Position numbers and translations under genes: made by a program. A stretch of DNA of 49,093 nt from a virus: IMG/VR virus record IMGVR_UViG_3300027503_000759, positions 1-49,093 of that record. One strand, written 5' to 3'. Shown piece after piece: positions 16,275-24,170 of this stretch. The notes beneath the pieces are model-generated. The model worked only from the letters and a program-made list of their open reading frames with translations, was not told where the DNA came from and ran no database searches. Positions within the stretch are counted from its first letter, which is position 1. Each line of letters begins with the position of its first letter.

Positions 16275-17297
16275 ATGCCAGACATTGCCAGCATCCTAAA
16301 ATCTGCCGTCCGCAAGACTGACAGGATCAATGTCCTCACTTTTGTTACCCACGAGCGGTACCAAAGTGCTTGGGGCGGGGTGGACGCCAATTTTTTCCTG
16401 TGGAATGATGAAAACGCCAAGCCGTGGATGCGCCAATATGCGCCCATGCCAGCCAACCACATCCTGCTGCCCTTCCATCCGTCGACGCCAAATGTTCCTG
16501 TCGGCATAGACATAGACCTCGTGATCACGCACCATCTCAGCCAGTACGACCGGGCTTTGCAGGCTGCGACGCATTTGGGTGTCCCGTTGCTGCGCCTGGA
16601 ACATTGTCTGCCCGACGAGACTTGGTCTCCTGAGCAAGTTCGCTTCGCCAAGGCCAAATCGGGCGATGTGAATGTCTTCATCACCCAACACCAGCTGAAA
16701 GCCTGGGGTGGGTGCGAGGACGATTTCGTGATCTACAACGCCATCGACACGGATTTGTTCCGGCCGCGGGATGGTGGCAGCCGAGATCCGGTTTGCCTGA
16801 GCGTGGTCAACGACTGGATCAAGCGTGATTATGTCTGCGGCTTCAGTTTCTGGAAACTGGCCACGAAAGACCTTCCCGTCCGTGTGCTGGGCGACACGCC
16901 AGGCCTGTCCAAAGCAGCCGCCAACGTCGAAGAGTTGGCTGATGCCTACCGCAGTTCGTTGTTGTTTCTCTGTACTGCCACCAACAGTTCCCTGCCCACG
17001 ACCGTCCTTGAGGCCATGGCCTCCGGTTGTTGTGTGGTGGCCTACCGTGCGACCGCTATCGAGGAAGCCATTGAGCATGGCGTGAATGGTTTTCTCGTCG
17101 ACAGTCCAGAGGAGATGAACGCCACCGTCAAAAGACTGCTGGCGAATCCGTCCTATTGCGAGATGATCGGCGCAGCAGCCAGGGAAAGGGCTGTTGGCCG
17201 TCACAACCTGGATGTTTTTGTGGAGAAGTGGAGCCAGGCCCTGCGTCTGGCCGTAGACGCCCCGTGGTGGAGGAAACAATGGTCAAGTTGCGCTTGA
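16275..17297 (+). CDS. GT-B glycosyltransferase (GT4-like)
   Basis: 340 residues after a 65-base gap. FVIYNAIDTDLFRP (about 155) is the classic hinge segment of GT4 enzymes. TNSSLPTTVLEAMASGCCVV (about 236-255), with VLEAMASG, is the nucleotide-sugar binding motif, followed by NGFLVDSPEEMNATVKRLL. It probably transfers an activated sugar in the cytoplasm. It overlaps the next start by 19 bases. Acceptor unknown. A large open frame on the opposite strand here is a composition shadow. Confidence 0.85.
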   Translation: MPDIASILKSAVRKTDRINVLTFVTHERYQSAWGGVDANFFLWNDENAKPWMRQYAPMPANHILLPFHPSTPNVPVGIDIDLVITHHLSQYDRALQAATHLGVPLLRLEHCLPDETWSPEQVRFAKAKSGDVNVFITQHQLKAWGGCEDDFVIYNAIDTDLFRPRDGGSRDPVCLSVVNDWIKRDYVCGFSFWKLATKDLPVRVLGDTPGLSKAAANVEELADAYRSSLLFLCTATNSSLPTTVLEAMASGCCVVAYRATAIEEAIEHGVNGFLVDSPEEMNATVKRLLANPSYCEMIGAAARERAVGRHNLDVFVEKWSQALRLAVDAPWWRKQWSSCA

Positions 17298-17728
17298 GTG
17301 TGGGCGACTCAAAGATGAGCCTGCCTGGATTTGTCCATATCGACCCGTTTAGCCAAGAGAATCCAGGCAATCCAGCCGATCTGTCCAGGCATGCCGAGGA
17401 AGGCGAGGCCCTTGAGATCGTCGCCGCTGATGTCTTGGATTTCTATCCCGGTGAATTCCGGCATCGCTTGCTGGGCCATTGGGTTTCCAGGCTCAGTCGT
17501 GGCGGCGTGATCCTTGTCGGCACCCGAGAAATCGTCGAGGTTTGTCGCCATGTCATGTTGGGCGAAACCGACAGCTTCAGCCAGCTGGTCTTTGGGAGCA
17601 GCGGTCAGCGTCGCCAGAGTGCTGGCACACTGCCCGAGTTGAAGTCGATGCTCTCGCTGATGGGCACGACCCTTGTGCGTTCGTATGTAAAAGACTTCAT
17701 GAGCTATGTGGAGGCAGTCCGTGATTAG
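17279..17728 (+). CDS. Degenerate SAM-methyltransferase-like protein
   Basis: 149 residues starting at ATG 17279 with AGGA nearby. The opening LRLSVGDSKMSLPGFVHIDP resembles the start of small class I methyltransferases found in glycan clusters (motif I, then a short insert and a D-ending second strand). AADVLDFYP is like motif II/III, and LSRGGVILVGT like the post-motif GG strand. However, the glycine-rich loop is degraded (VGDSK rather than G-x-G-x-G), and the protein is short. It may be an inactive or non-SAM relative acting as a partner of the neighbouring glycosyltransferases. Medium-low certainty. Confidence 0.55.
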   Translation: MVKLRLSVGDSKMSLPGFVHIDPFSQENPGNPADLSRHAEEGEALEIVAADVLDFYPGEFRHRLLGHWVSRLSRGGVILVGTREIVEVCRHVMLGETDSFSQLVFGSSGQRRQSAGTLPELKSMLSLMGTTLVRSYVKDFMSYVEAVRD

Positions 17729-18518
17729 TACATCGTGCCATAATTGCCGGTTCGCCATCAAGGATGTGGGTGGCAATCAGACCGGATGTTGGACCAGCAT
17801 GCTCAAGCGTTTCCAGGAGCAGGGCAGGGTCGAACTGGAGAATGTTGCTGGCGCCGACTCGTACAGGACGATCGATTGCTTCTGCCCGATGTTCCGTCCG
17901 GCAGACTGGATGAGCGAACTGAATCACGACCAGGCGATCGCCGAAGCCCGCAAGGAGCGAACGCTGGCTGTCGCCGCAATTGTCTCGTGCGAGAAGGGCG
18001 AACTGTCTGATGTCGCCCGAACCGCCGAGATGCTGGAACAGCAGACCCTCAAGCCCACCGAGGCCGTTTTCGTCATCACCCCGCGCTCCGTTGTCAAACC
18101 AAAGGATGTCTTGTCAACCCTGCGCGACCTTGACCTGTCCTACCAGTATTCGTTGCGTTTTGTCATGGACGCCTCGTACACCGAGACGGACGCCCTACAG
18201 GAAGGGGCCGGCAACAACCTGAAGTCCGTGTTCATCCTGTTCGCCGAAGCGGGACAACATCTGGAAAACTGCTACCTAGCCGATCTGGATCATCTGATCA
18301 ACGAACAGAACCAGCGGGTTGTGCTAGTCGATCCTGGCAAGATTCACGGCATGCTCGTCCAGACCATGGCCTTCAACATGGTCGGAGGCTTCCACGAGGT
18401 GGTCTGGGAAGGAACCGAGGAAAAGATCGCCAGCGTTGCCGAGAAGCTCAAGCGCATCGCCAAAAGCCAGAACTCGCAGTATCTGATCCTTGACGGGGAG
18501 GTTCCCCATGTCGCTTGA
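17721..18518 (+). CDS. Cys-rich N-terminal domain protein, possible glycosyltransferase relative
   Basis: 265 residues from GTG 17721, chosen over the ATG at 17706 because GGAGG (17710-17714) fits the GTG. The N-terminal 60 residues carry SCHNCRF, a later GCW and DCFCPMFRPADW, a four- or five-cysteine layout that could bind a metal. The remainder (VAAIVSCEKGELSDVARTAE, QQTLKPTEAVFVI) alternates strands and helices like a GT-A fold, but without a visible D-x-D. It overlaps both neighbours. I infer a role in the same glycan pathway from context only. Confidence 0.6.
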   Translation: MISTSCHNCRFAIKDVGGNQTGCWTSMLKRFQEQGRVELENVAGADSYRTIDCFCPMFRPADWMSELNHDQAIAEARKERTLAVAAIVSCEKGELSDVARTAEMLEQQTLKPTEAVFVITPRSVVKPKDVLSTLRDLDLSYQYSLRFVMDASYTETDALQEGAGNNLKSVFILFAEAGQHLENCYLADLDHLINEQNQRVVLVDPGKIHGMLVQTMAFNMVGGFHEVVWEGTEEKIASVAEKLKRIAKSQNSQYLILDGEVPHVA

Positions 18519-19257
18519 CCGGGTGTCGGTTGTCATCGCCAACCACAACTACGGTCATTTTTTGGCAGAAGCACTTGACTCTGCCGCTTCCGAGAAGCCT
18601 GGCCGCATCATCGTTGTCGACGACGGGTCAACCGATGACTCCGTGAGCGTTGTCTTTCGCAAATTGTCCGATGCGACCGAGCAGGATCATGCTGGGGTGC
18701 CATCTCTGGTCGGCCATATTGATGGCGTGCAGGTTCGTTTGTTCTCGGCCCACGAATCCCGCGGCCCTGCCGCAGCCCGCAACTGGGCCATGCGCGTAGC
18801 CTGGGATCAGACGGACTACTTTGCCGTCCTAGACGCCGACGACAGATTCCTGAGCGGAAGACTCGGTGCCTGCGTGCAACTACTGGAAAAATACGGAGAA
18901 TCAGCCGGTGCGATTTATACGGACTATTACCATGTGCGCAATGGTGTTCATTTTCGTCACTGCAAAAAATCTTTCGTAAAACGCGAACTGGCTTTTGACA
19001 ACATGGTGCATTCAGCCTGCGTGATAAGGAAGTCTGCTTTGAACGAAACCGGACTGTATGACGAATCGATGCCTCCAGCGGAAGATTATGAATTGTGGAT
19101 GAGGATAGCAAGGAACCGAGTCATCCTTCATTTGCCGGAGGCGATGATGGATGTGAACGAGGGCGATTACCAGCTTTCGCGCCGAACCAAGCCTGACTTC
19201 TACGCCCAACAACTCCGAACCATCAGGGAGCGACATTGTCAGAGCTTGTTGTCGTAA
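18508..19257 (+). CDS. GT-A glycosyltransferase, family 2
   Basis: 249 residues from the ATG at 18508, eleven bases before the previous stop. Typical GT2 elements are VSVVIANHNYGHFLAEAL (about 6-23), IIVVDDGSTDDS (about 33-44), AAARNWAMRVA, VLDADDRF (about 107-114, metal-binding D-x-D) and PPAEDYELWMRIA (about 189, the catalytic ED region). It transfers a sugar from a nucleotide-sugar donor by inversion. The core motifs are intact, so it is probably active. Confidence 0.88.
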   Translation: MSLDRVSVVIANHNYGHFLAEALDSAASEKPGRIIVVDDGSTDDSVSVVFRKLSDATEQDHAGVPSLVGHIDGVQVRLFSAHESRGPAAARNWAMRVAWDQTDYFAVLDADDRFLSGRLGACVQLLEKYGESAGAIYTDYYHVRNGVHFRHCKKSFVKRELAFDNMVHSACVIRKSALNETGLYDESMPPAEDYELWMRIARNRVILHLPEAMMDVNEGDYQLSRRTKPDFYAQQLRTIRERHCQSLLS

Positions 19258-19940
19258 TATCGGCCGCTGGAGCCGGTCGTCGCATGAAAGCCAGGGGGCC
19301 TAAGGCTCTCATCGATATTGGCGGTGGCGAGACCGTTCTCAGCAGACAGCTTGCGCTGGCGAGAAGAGCCATGCCGAATGCCGAATTGATCGTGGTGGTC
19401 GGCTACCAAAAGGAAAGGGTGATCAAGACCCTGCCCAAAGATGTTCGCTGGGTAGAAAATGCGGATCACGAGCAGACCAATGTAGCCCGCTCATTGTTGA
19501 TGGGAATTGCTGAGTGTCCGACGCGCAGAGCCGTGCTCATGTGCGGCGACCTCGTTTTTGGCCCTGAGTTTTTATCCAGCGTACCCAACGAGGGTTCTGT
19601 CGCCGTCATCGACGAAAACCACAATCACCGTTCCTCCGAAGTCGGCTGCAATATCGACCAGGGACGAATCTGTCATTTTAGTTACGGCGTCTGGCCCAAG
19701 TGGGGCCAGGCTGTGGCGCTTGGGGACAAAGAACTTGATCTTTACCGCAGGATAGCGTCGAGGGATCAATGCGCACGATGGTTTGCTTACGAAGTGTTGA
19801 ACGGCGTCATCGACGCTGGTGGCGTGATTTCGCCAGCCTATCCCAAAAAATCCTATCTCGTTGAGATCGACAGCACCCAGGACATCGACAGGGCCAAAAG
19901 TATGGTCAGCAAACTGCGTCGGAAAGGAGTGGTCGCATGA
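19236..19940 (+). CDS. Sugar-phosphate nucleotidyltransferase-like protein
   Basis: 234 residues from a TTG start preceded by AGGGAG. The N-terminal SAAGAGRRMKARGPKAL (residues 9-25) is the nucleotide-binding loop of the GlmU/MobA/HddC nucleotidyltransferase superfamily (G-x-G-x-R...PK). VLMCGDLVFGPEFL provides the D-containing strand that binds metal. These enzymes activate sugar phosphates to NDP-sugars. It is the only obvious donor-activating enzyme in the cassette, pairing naturally with the GHMP-kinase-like gene at 22214. The substrate cannot be read. Confidence 0.75.
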   Translation: MSELVVVISAAGAGRRMKARGPKALIDIGGGETVLSRQLALARRAMPNAELIVVVGYQKERVIKTLPKDVRWVENADHEQTNVARSLLMGIAECPTRRAVLMCGDLVFGPEFLSSVPNEGSVAVIDENHNHRSSEVGCNIDQGRICHFSYGVWPKWGQAVALGDKELDLYRRIASRDQCARWFAYEVLNGVIDAGGVISPAYPKKSYLVEIDSTQDIDRAKSMVSKLRRKGVVA

Positions 19941-20731
19941 ATGTCTTGATAGTCAACGACGACAACGGTGTTGGCAGCGGTGCTTTGGCCCACGGTTTTG
20001 CCATGCTGAAACATGATGTGGCGATGTGGTCTCCGGAAAAGATGCCAGCCTATCAGGCGTTCGGAAGACAAAAGCCAGACTTGTTCATCGGCCCGACATC
20101 CTCTTACACACCAGCTGTTCAGCGTTCAGCAGGCAATGCACAAATGGCCCTGTGGCAGGATGACACCACTTTTTTCGACAAGGTTCCGCCGAATGTCTTT
20201 CTGTTCGCCGCCGACGAGGGGAAGGGCGACCTGCCCCACATCCCCTGGCCGTATCTGCCACTCGCCGAAACTCCTTACCGGGATGAGATGGCGACCGACA
20301 TTCTGTTCCTGGACGAGTACAGGCCCGGGTTCGACGCTTTCTTCATGCCGCTTTTTGAAAAACAGGGTGTCGTTGCCAGAATCCACAGCGACAAACCCTG
20401 GCCGGTGCCCTATTACGCTGGCAGCCTCAACCAGCAGGAGAGGATTGCCGCCATCGCATCGACCGTGATTTGTCCGATGTATGCCGACGAGGCGGCCGAC
20501 ATCCGCAAGATGTACGAGATCGTGCGGGCCGGGGCGGTGCCGATGGTTGTCGGGGACGAGAAGCTATTGCCCTACGGCGGTAAGCCGGACGGCTACATCG
20601 AGCTAATGCTTGAGATCATCCACGAAAGTGGCTCCAAGGAGAGAATCAACGGCTATCTTGCCGATCTGTTCTCGGCCAACAATCCAGTTGATGCAGCGCA
20701 AACCCTCCTGAGGACCATGATCACATGCTGA
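19937..20731 (+). CDS. Hypothetical protein, possible GT-B (CgeB-like) glycosyltransferase
   Basis: 264 residues, ATGA start overlap. MNVLIVNDDNGVGSGALAHG is a Rossmann-type first strand and loop. KPDLFIGPTSSYT and a C-terminal part (YADEAADIRKMYEIVRAGAV, MVVGDE) resemble the second half of CgeB-like GT-B proteins, where an E/R-rich helix contacts the donor. The similarity is structural in feel rather than clear-cut. Placed among glycosyltransferases and overlapping the next start by seven bases. Confidence 0.55.
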   Translation: MNVLIVNDDNGVGSGALAHGFAMLKHDVAMWSPEKMPAYQAFGRQKPDLFIGPTSSYTPAVQRSAGNAQMALWQDDTTFFDKVPPNVFLFAADEGKGDLPHIPWPYLPLAETPYRDEMATDILFLDEYRPGFDAFFMPLFEKQGVVARIHSDKPWPVPYYAGSLNQQERIAAIASTVICPMYADEAADIRKMYEIVRAGAVPMVVGDEKLLPYGGKPDGYIELMLEIIHESGSKERINGYLADLFSANNPVDAAQTLLRTMITC

Positions 20732-21351
20732 GTCTCATCCTTGACAAGCCACACAATCTGGATGTGTTGTGCCGATGCCTGTCCATGGTTGCGGCCTATC
20801 GACCCTCGCCTGACACGGAAGTCATCGTGCCGTGGGACGGCAAACCCAGAGAGGTGCTGCCAATACTCAAGGCGTTCAGCTCGCGTTTCTTCTGGAAAAT
20901 CGGATTGTGTCCGGAAGGGACAGCCGGCTATTTGGCCGTTGCCCACCTCGCCAAGTCCGAACATCCTGTCTTCATGAGTCATCGCCTGCTGATGACCGGC
21001 GAGGCTTTTTCAGCCCTTGAGTCGGCCACATCCGGCAGGGCGTGCGTCTACAAGACAGATGGCATGCTGCTGGAATATGACCCGTACAGCTACTGGTTCC
21101 CGGAAGGTTACCGCCAAAACTGCCTGAAGATGCCGCATCAGATCCAGGAGGTTCAGGTTGACCAGCTTCCTTACTGCGTGGTCGGTAAGGCAGAATCGCT
21201 GGGTGGCGTGGCTGACCTTCCTTTTGTCGACGCTCAGGTTTTTCTGATGGACGGACCACCTGTGTCGCTTGGCCAGGCTCTTCCTGAAGACATCCCCATC
21301 CTGTCCAGCACCGACACCCCTTGTTTTCCTCCCGATGAAGATCGAGTTTGA
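20725..21351 (+). CDS. Hypothetical protein, possibly a degenerate GT-A domain
   Basis: 208 residues. The start LSLILDKPHNLDVLCRCLSM, then PDTEVIVPWDGK, looks like the first strand-helix-strand of a GT2 enzyme, but no D-x-D or ED motif follows. Several Cys residues are scattered through the protein. It may be a non-catalytic partner or a very divergent transferase. The end overlaps the next gene by 17 bases. Confidence 0.55.
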   Translation: MLSLILDKPHNLDVLCRCLSMVAAYRPSPDTEVIVPWDGKPREVLPILKAFSSRFFWKIGLCPEGTAGYLAVAHLAKSEHPVFMSHRLLMTGEAFSALESATSGRACVYKTDGMLLEYDPYSYWFPEGYRQNCLKMPHQIQEVQVDQLPYCVVGKAESLGGVADLPFVDAQVFLMDGPPVSLGQALPEDIPILSSTDTPCFPPDEDRV

Positions 21352-22024
21352 CCATGTCGAGGGCTGGGGCAAGATCACCCAGCACGATCTCATTCACGCC
21401 CCCTGCTGGGTTGTCCGGGAGTGGGAATCTCACGACCAGATGCTGGAGGCGGGATTCCTGCCGTGGGCTGGCAAGTGGTTCCCGGCCCGCTCCGTCCGTT
21501 ACGATCTGGAGCGCATGACCTTCGGGCGCACGGTCGAGAAAAGCTTTCGCAAGGCCATCAAGACCGTCAGCTGGCACGAGGAAAAGCCCAACGAGGATGA
21601 CTACGGGCGTATCGTGTCTGGCTATCTGGCCCACCACCAGTTTGACAGCGGGCATGTGTTCGCCGAATTGGCAGAAAACCGGGAGTTTTCCTGGCTGACT
21701 TACAAGGCAGACGGCAGGGCGGTCGCCTTCCTGGCCTATCTGAGTTATCCCCGCTCCTTTGTCGGTCTCCAGTTCGCCTGGGACTACGCCGACCCCAAGC
21801 TCTCCCTTGGCTCGGTTAGTACATATGTCGAAGCCACGCTTGCCCGGTCAAACGGCTGCCGCTGGTATTACGTCATGGGAGGTTACGAGAATGCCAGTCT
21901 CTACAAGTCAAACCACGAAGGCTTTCAGTTTTGGACCGGCAAAGAATGGTCGGAAGACAAAGAACTCTATATCCAACTCTGTCAGCGAGACTCGAGGATC
22001 ACATACGAAAATGTTTATTCTTGA
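21335..22024 (+). CDS. GNAT-fold transferase resembling Bpt/ATE aminoacyl-transferases
   Basis: 229 residues from ATG 21335; longer upstream starts overlap the preceding gene. The C-terminal third reads YADPKLSLGSVSTYVEATLA, then CRWYYVMGGYENASLYKSNH. This is close in pattern to the SLG...(Y)LG-Y...M-x-YK stretch of leucyl/arginyl-tRNA-protein transferases and their GNAT-fold relatives. The central LAHHQFDSGHVFAELAENRE also recalls that family. The N-terminal CxxC cluster of true ATE/Bpt enzymes is absent. It may transfer an acyl or aminoacyl group to a sugar or protein in the cassette. The fold call is moderate, the reaction unknown. Confidence 0.5.
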   Translation: MKIEFDHVEGWGKITQHDLIHAPCWVVREWESHDQMLEAGFLPWAGKWFPARSVRYDLERMTFGRTVEKSFRKAIKTVSWHEEKPNEDDYGRIVSGYLAHHQFDSGHVFAELAENREFSWLTYKADGRAVAFLAYLSYPRSFVGLQFAWDYADPKLSLGSVSTYVEATLARSNGCRWYYVMGGYENASLYKSNHEGFQFWTGKEWSEDKELYIQLCQRDSRITYENVYS

Positions 22025-22217
22025 GCCAAAACAGTCTCTGGAAGTGGAAACCCCAAAGGGTAAAGGGCGCGTCTGGCTTGTCACAGACTACGGGCCGGAG
22101 ACAGAAAAGTTGTTTGCGGTCATCCTTTACGAGTCCGGAGAAATCTGGGAATTCACCAACAAGGATGTGAAGGCCACAAAAAACCTAACCATGGGGCGCG
22201 GGAGCTGGTCAAAATGA
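22011..22217 (+). CDS. Small hypothetical protein
   Basis: 68 residues from ATG 22011, overlapping the previous gene by 14 bases and the next by four. The sequence is beta-rich (VETPKGKGRVWLVTDYGP, ending TMGRGSWSK), consistent with a small SH3-like barrel. No family recognised. Tight coupling to the genes on both sides argues that it is translated. Confidence 0.6.
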   Translation: MFILEPKQSLEVETPKGKGRVWLVTDYGPETEKLFAVILYESGEIWEFTNKDVKATKNLTMGRGSWSK

Positions 22218-22948
22218 GAATCGCATTTTCGCCCTATGTGTTGACCTTGGTGGGCACCGATCAATGCGGTGTCGTCAACGGTGAGATTCACACCATCAAG
22301 GTGGCTCTCCGATCCGGCGTCTGGGCGGTTCGACACAAGGAACGGGTTCAATGTTTCCAGGACTTCCCGGACGCGCATCTCAGCCAGGATTTGTCCTGCA
22401 ACCTCTCGACAAAAATCTTGCAGGATGACGGGTGGTATCCCGGCAAGGTGGACATATCCGAAAGCATCGATGAAATCTGTGCGCGGGCTGGCGGGTTGGT
22501 TTCTCTGGCCAAGGACAGCATCGGTGTGAACGGCCCGTTTGTCTTGCCCTTTGGCGAAGGGCTGGAGAAAAACGGCATTCTGCTGCGCGTGGACGGCAAC
22601 GCAAACGAGTGGCAAAGACCATATGATCCCAGACACGCCACCAGCCTGACGATCATGGCAGGCATGCTGGTCAAGAACATGGCTGCGGGCGACTGGGAAA
22701 AGGCCGGGGATGTGCTGGAGCAATCCTGGAAACTCATCCGCGAGGAGGCTCCGGCAGAGATCATCCGCGCTTACGCCGACGCCAGAATGCATGGTGCCTG
22801 GGGTTGCGTCTGGTGTGGCGACAATACGCTGTTTTGTCTTGCCTCCCCAGAATGGCACGCGTCGATTTCAAGCATGGTCGGCGTGGAGAAGCTGCCTTTC
22901 CAGATCAGCTATCAAGGGGCAGGCCTGAGGGCTGCGCTGAAGCCATGA
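22214..22948 (+). CDS. GHMP-kinase-like protein, degenerate (heptose/sugar kinase relative)
   Basis: 244 residues against about 330 in sugar GHMP kinases. The C-terminal half (MAAGDWEKAGDVLEQSWKL, then AYADARMHGAWGCVWCGDN, then FQISYQGAGL) follows the order of HddA/GalK-type C-terminal domains: the helix before the G-A-x-G loop, the loop itself and the last strand. The N-terminal half begins RIAFSPYVLTLVGTDQ, like the first GHMP strand, but the ATP-binding GLGSS motif is missing and the middle is shortened. It is probably not an ordinary kinase; it could have a different catalytic role or only bind a sugar. Start chosen by the ATGA overlap. Confidence 0.45.
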   Translation: MRIAFSPYVLTLVGTDQCGVVNGEIHTIKVALRSGVWAVRHKERVQCFQDFPDAHLSQDLSCNLSTKILQDDGWYPGKVDISESIDEICARAGGLVSLAKDSIGVNGPFVLPFGEGLEKNGILLRVDGNANEWQRPYDPRHATSLTIMAGMLVKNMAAGDWEKAGDVLEQSWKLIREEAPAEIIRAYADARMHGAWGCVWCGDNTLFCLASPEWHASISSMVGVEKLPFQISYQGAGLRAALKP

Positions 22949-23397
22949 AAGTCCAATTCCTTGTCCCGACATTGGCTTCGTCCCACCAAGCCCTGGCTCT
23001 CGTCCATTGTGGCAACGAACTCGTGCGCAAGGGCCATGAAGTCCATGTCTTTGTGGAAGACAAGGGGTCGCCGCCTTCCAGACCCCATTTTCCAGTCTTT
23101 GACGCCGCCTACGCCTACACACAACCGGGACCACTCATTGTCACGACACTTTCAAGCTTGGCTTTGGCCGTGAGTTCGCCAATCAAGCGGGAACTCTGGT
23201 TTTATGCCTGGGACATGGAATGGCTCAATGGCGAGTCGTTTGCCTGGCGAGACTTGCATCCCATGTACACAGCAACCCCCCTAGTCGCAAGATCAAGCCA
23301 CCACAGGCGCATTCTTGAAAACACCTGGGGAAAAACCGTGAACCATATCGTCGAAGATTTCAGCGCAGATCAGATTGAGAGGCTGCTATGTCCATGA
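22945..23397 (+). CDS. GT-B N-terminal-domain-like protein (half glycosyltransferase)
   Basis: 150 residues from the ATG overlapping the previous stop. It opens like a GT4 acceptor domain: VQFLVPTLASSHQALALVHC and KGHEVHVFVED. It then ends before any donor-binding domain. The next gene begins inside its 3' end (23388), so there is no room for a second half. It is either a genuine single-domain protein, perhaps pairing with another cassette member, or the remains of a glycosyltransferase cut down by the endonuclease gene that follows. Confidence 0.55.
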   Translation: MKVQFLVPTLASSHQALALVHCGNELVRKGHEVHVFVEDKGSPPSRPHFPVFDAAYAYTQPGPLIVTTLSSLALAVSSPIKRELWFYAWDMEWLNGESFAWRDLHPMYTATPLVARSSHHRRILENTWGKTVNHIVEDFSADQIERLLCP

Positions 23398-24170
23398 CCT
23401 ACGAGTATCTCGTGGAAGAATACGTCAACAAGCAACGGTCAACCCACGAGATTGCCGAGGAGCTTGGGACTTACCCCAACCGGGTTCGTCGGGCACTGAA
23501 CAAGTTCGGCATCCCCGTCCGCAGCCGCTCGGAAGCCCAGTTGGTCGCCCTGGAGCAGGGTCGCCAGGAACACCCGACCAAGGGCAAGAAACTGTCTCCT
23601 GAGCGCAAGGCCCAGATTGGCGAGAGGATGGCCGAGCAGTGGGGGTCGATGTCGGAGGAGGAACGGAAGCGCCGCTCGGAAATCTCCAAAAAGCAATGGG
23701 AGACCATGGACGAAGGGCGTCGGGAATCCTTGCAGAAAAAAGCCCTGGACGCTGTGCGTGTCGCCGCTGACACCGGTAGCCGTTTGGAAAAGTACCTGAT
23801 CCGCGGTCTGACCCAGGCCAGGTATCCGGTGGATTTTCATGTCCAGCTGGATCGCCAGCATATCGACATGGTTGTTAGCCGTAAAGTGGGTTCCTTCAAG
23901 GGGATAGCGATCGAAGTCAACGGTCCTTCCCACTACAAACCGATCTGGGGGGATGATTATTATGAAAAAAGAGCAGCCTCTGATGCGAAGAAGGTAGGGA
24001 TGCTCGTCGGAAGTAATTTCCTAGTGATCATTATCAAAGACACTAAGGGAAGTCCTTCTGAAATTCGTATGAAGCACACTTTACAAAAGTTGTTGAGCAT
24101 CATAGAATTGGCGAAGACCGACCCCGGGGTGGGGTCATATCATGAGATTGAGGTGGCGGTCGATGGCTAA
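23388..24170 (+). CDS. Helix-turn-helix endonuclease, homing-type candidate
   Basis: 260 residues with GAGAGG upstream of ATG 23388. The N-terminal helix-turn-helix contains STHEIAEELGTYPNRVRRAL (residues about 18-37). A Lys/Arg/Glu-rich middle with NUMOD-like short repeats (ERKAQIGERMAEQWG, EERKRRSEISKKQWE) follows. The C-terminal nuclease-like domain has DRQHIDMVVS and IAIEVNGPSHY, then DAKKVGMLVGSNFLVIII. The E-x-x-G-x-x-H-Y pattern is shared with the small endonuclease at 988. The plan of DNA-binding repeats plus PD-(D/E)XK-like domain suits a free-standing homing endonuclease. Its 3' end (23940-24110) is AT-rich. Confidence 0.6.
   Translation: MSMTYEYLVEEYVNKQRSTHEIAEELGTYPNRVRRALNKFGIPVRSRSEAQLVALEQGRQEHPTKGKKLSPERKAQIGERMAEQWGSMSEEERKRRSEISKKQWETMDEGRRESLQKKALDAVRVAADTGSRLEKYLIRGLTQARYPVDFHVQLDRQHIDMVVSRKVGSFKGIAIEVNGPSHYKPIWGDDYYEKRAASDAKKVGMLVGSNFLVIIIKDTKGSPSEIRMKHTLQKLLSIIELAKTDPGVGSYHEIEVAVDG

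Noticed and set aside
16296-17279. Minus-strand open frame of 327 codons opposite a glycosyltransferase
   Set aside because: The plus-strand frame has clear GT4 motifs over the full length; the reverse frame has none and no coupling with neighbours.
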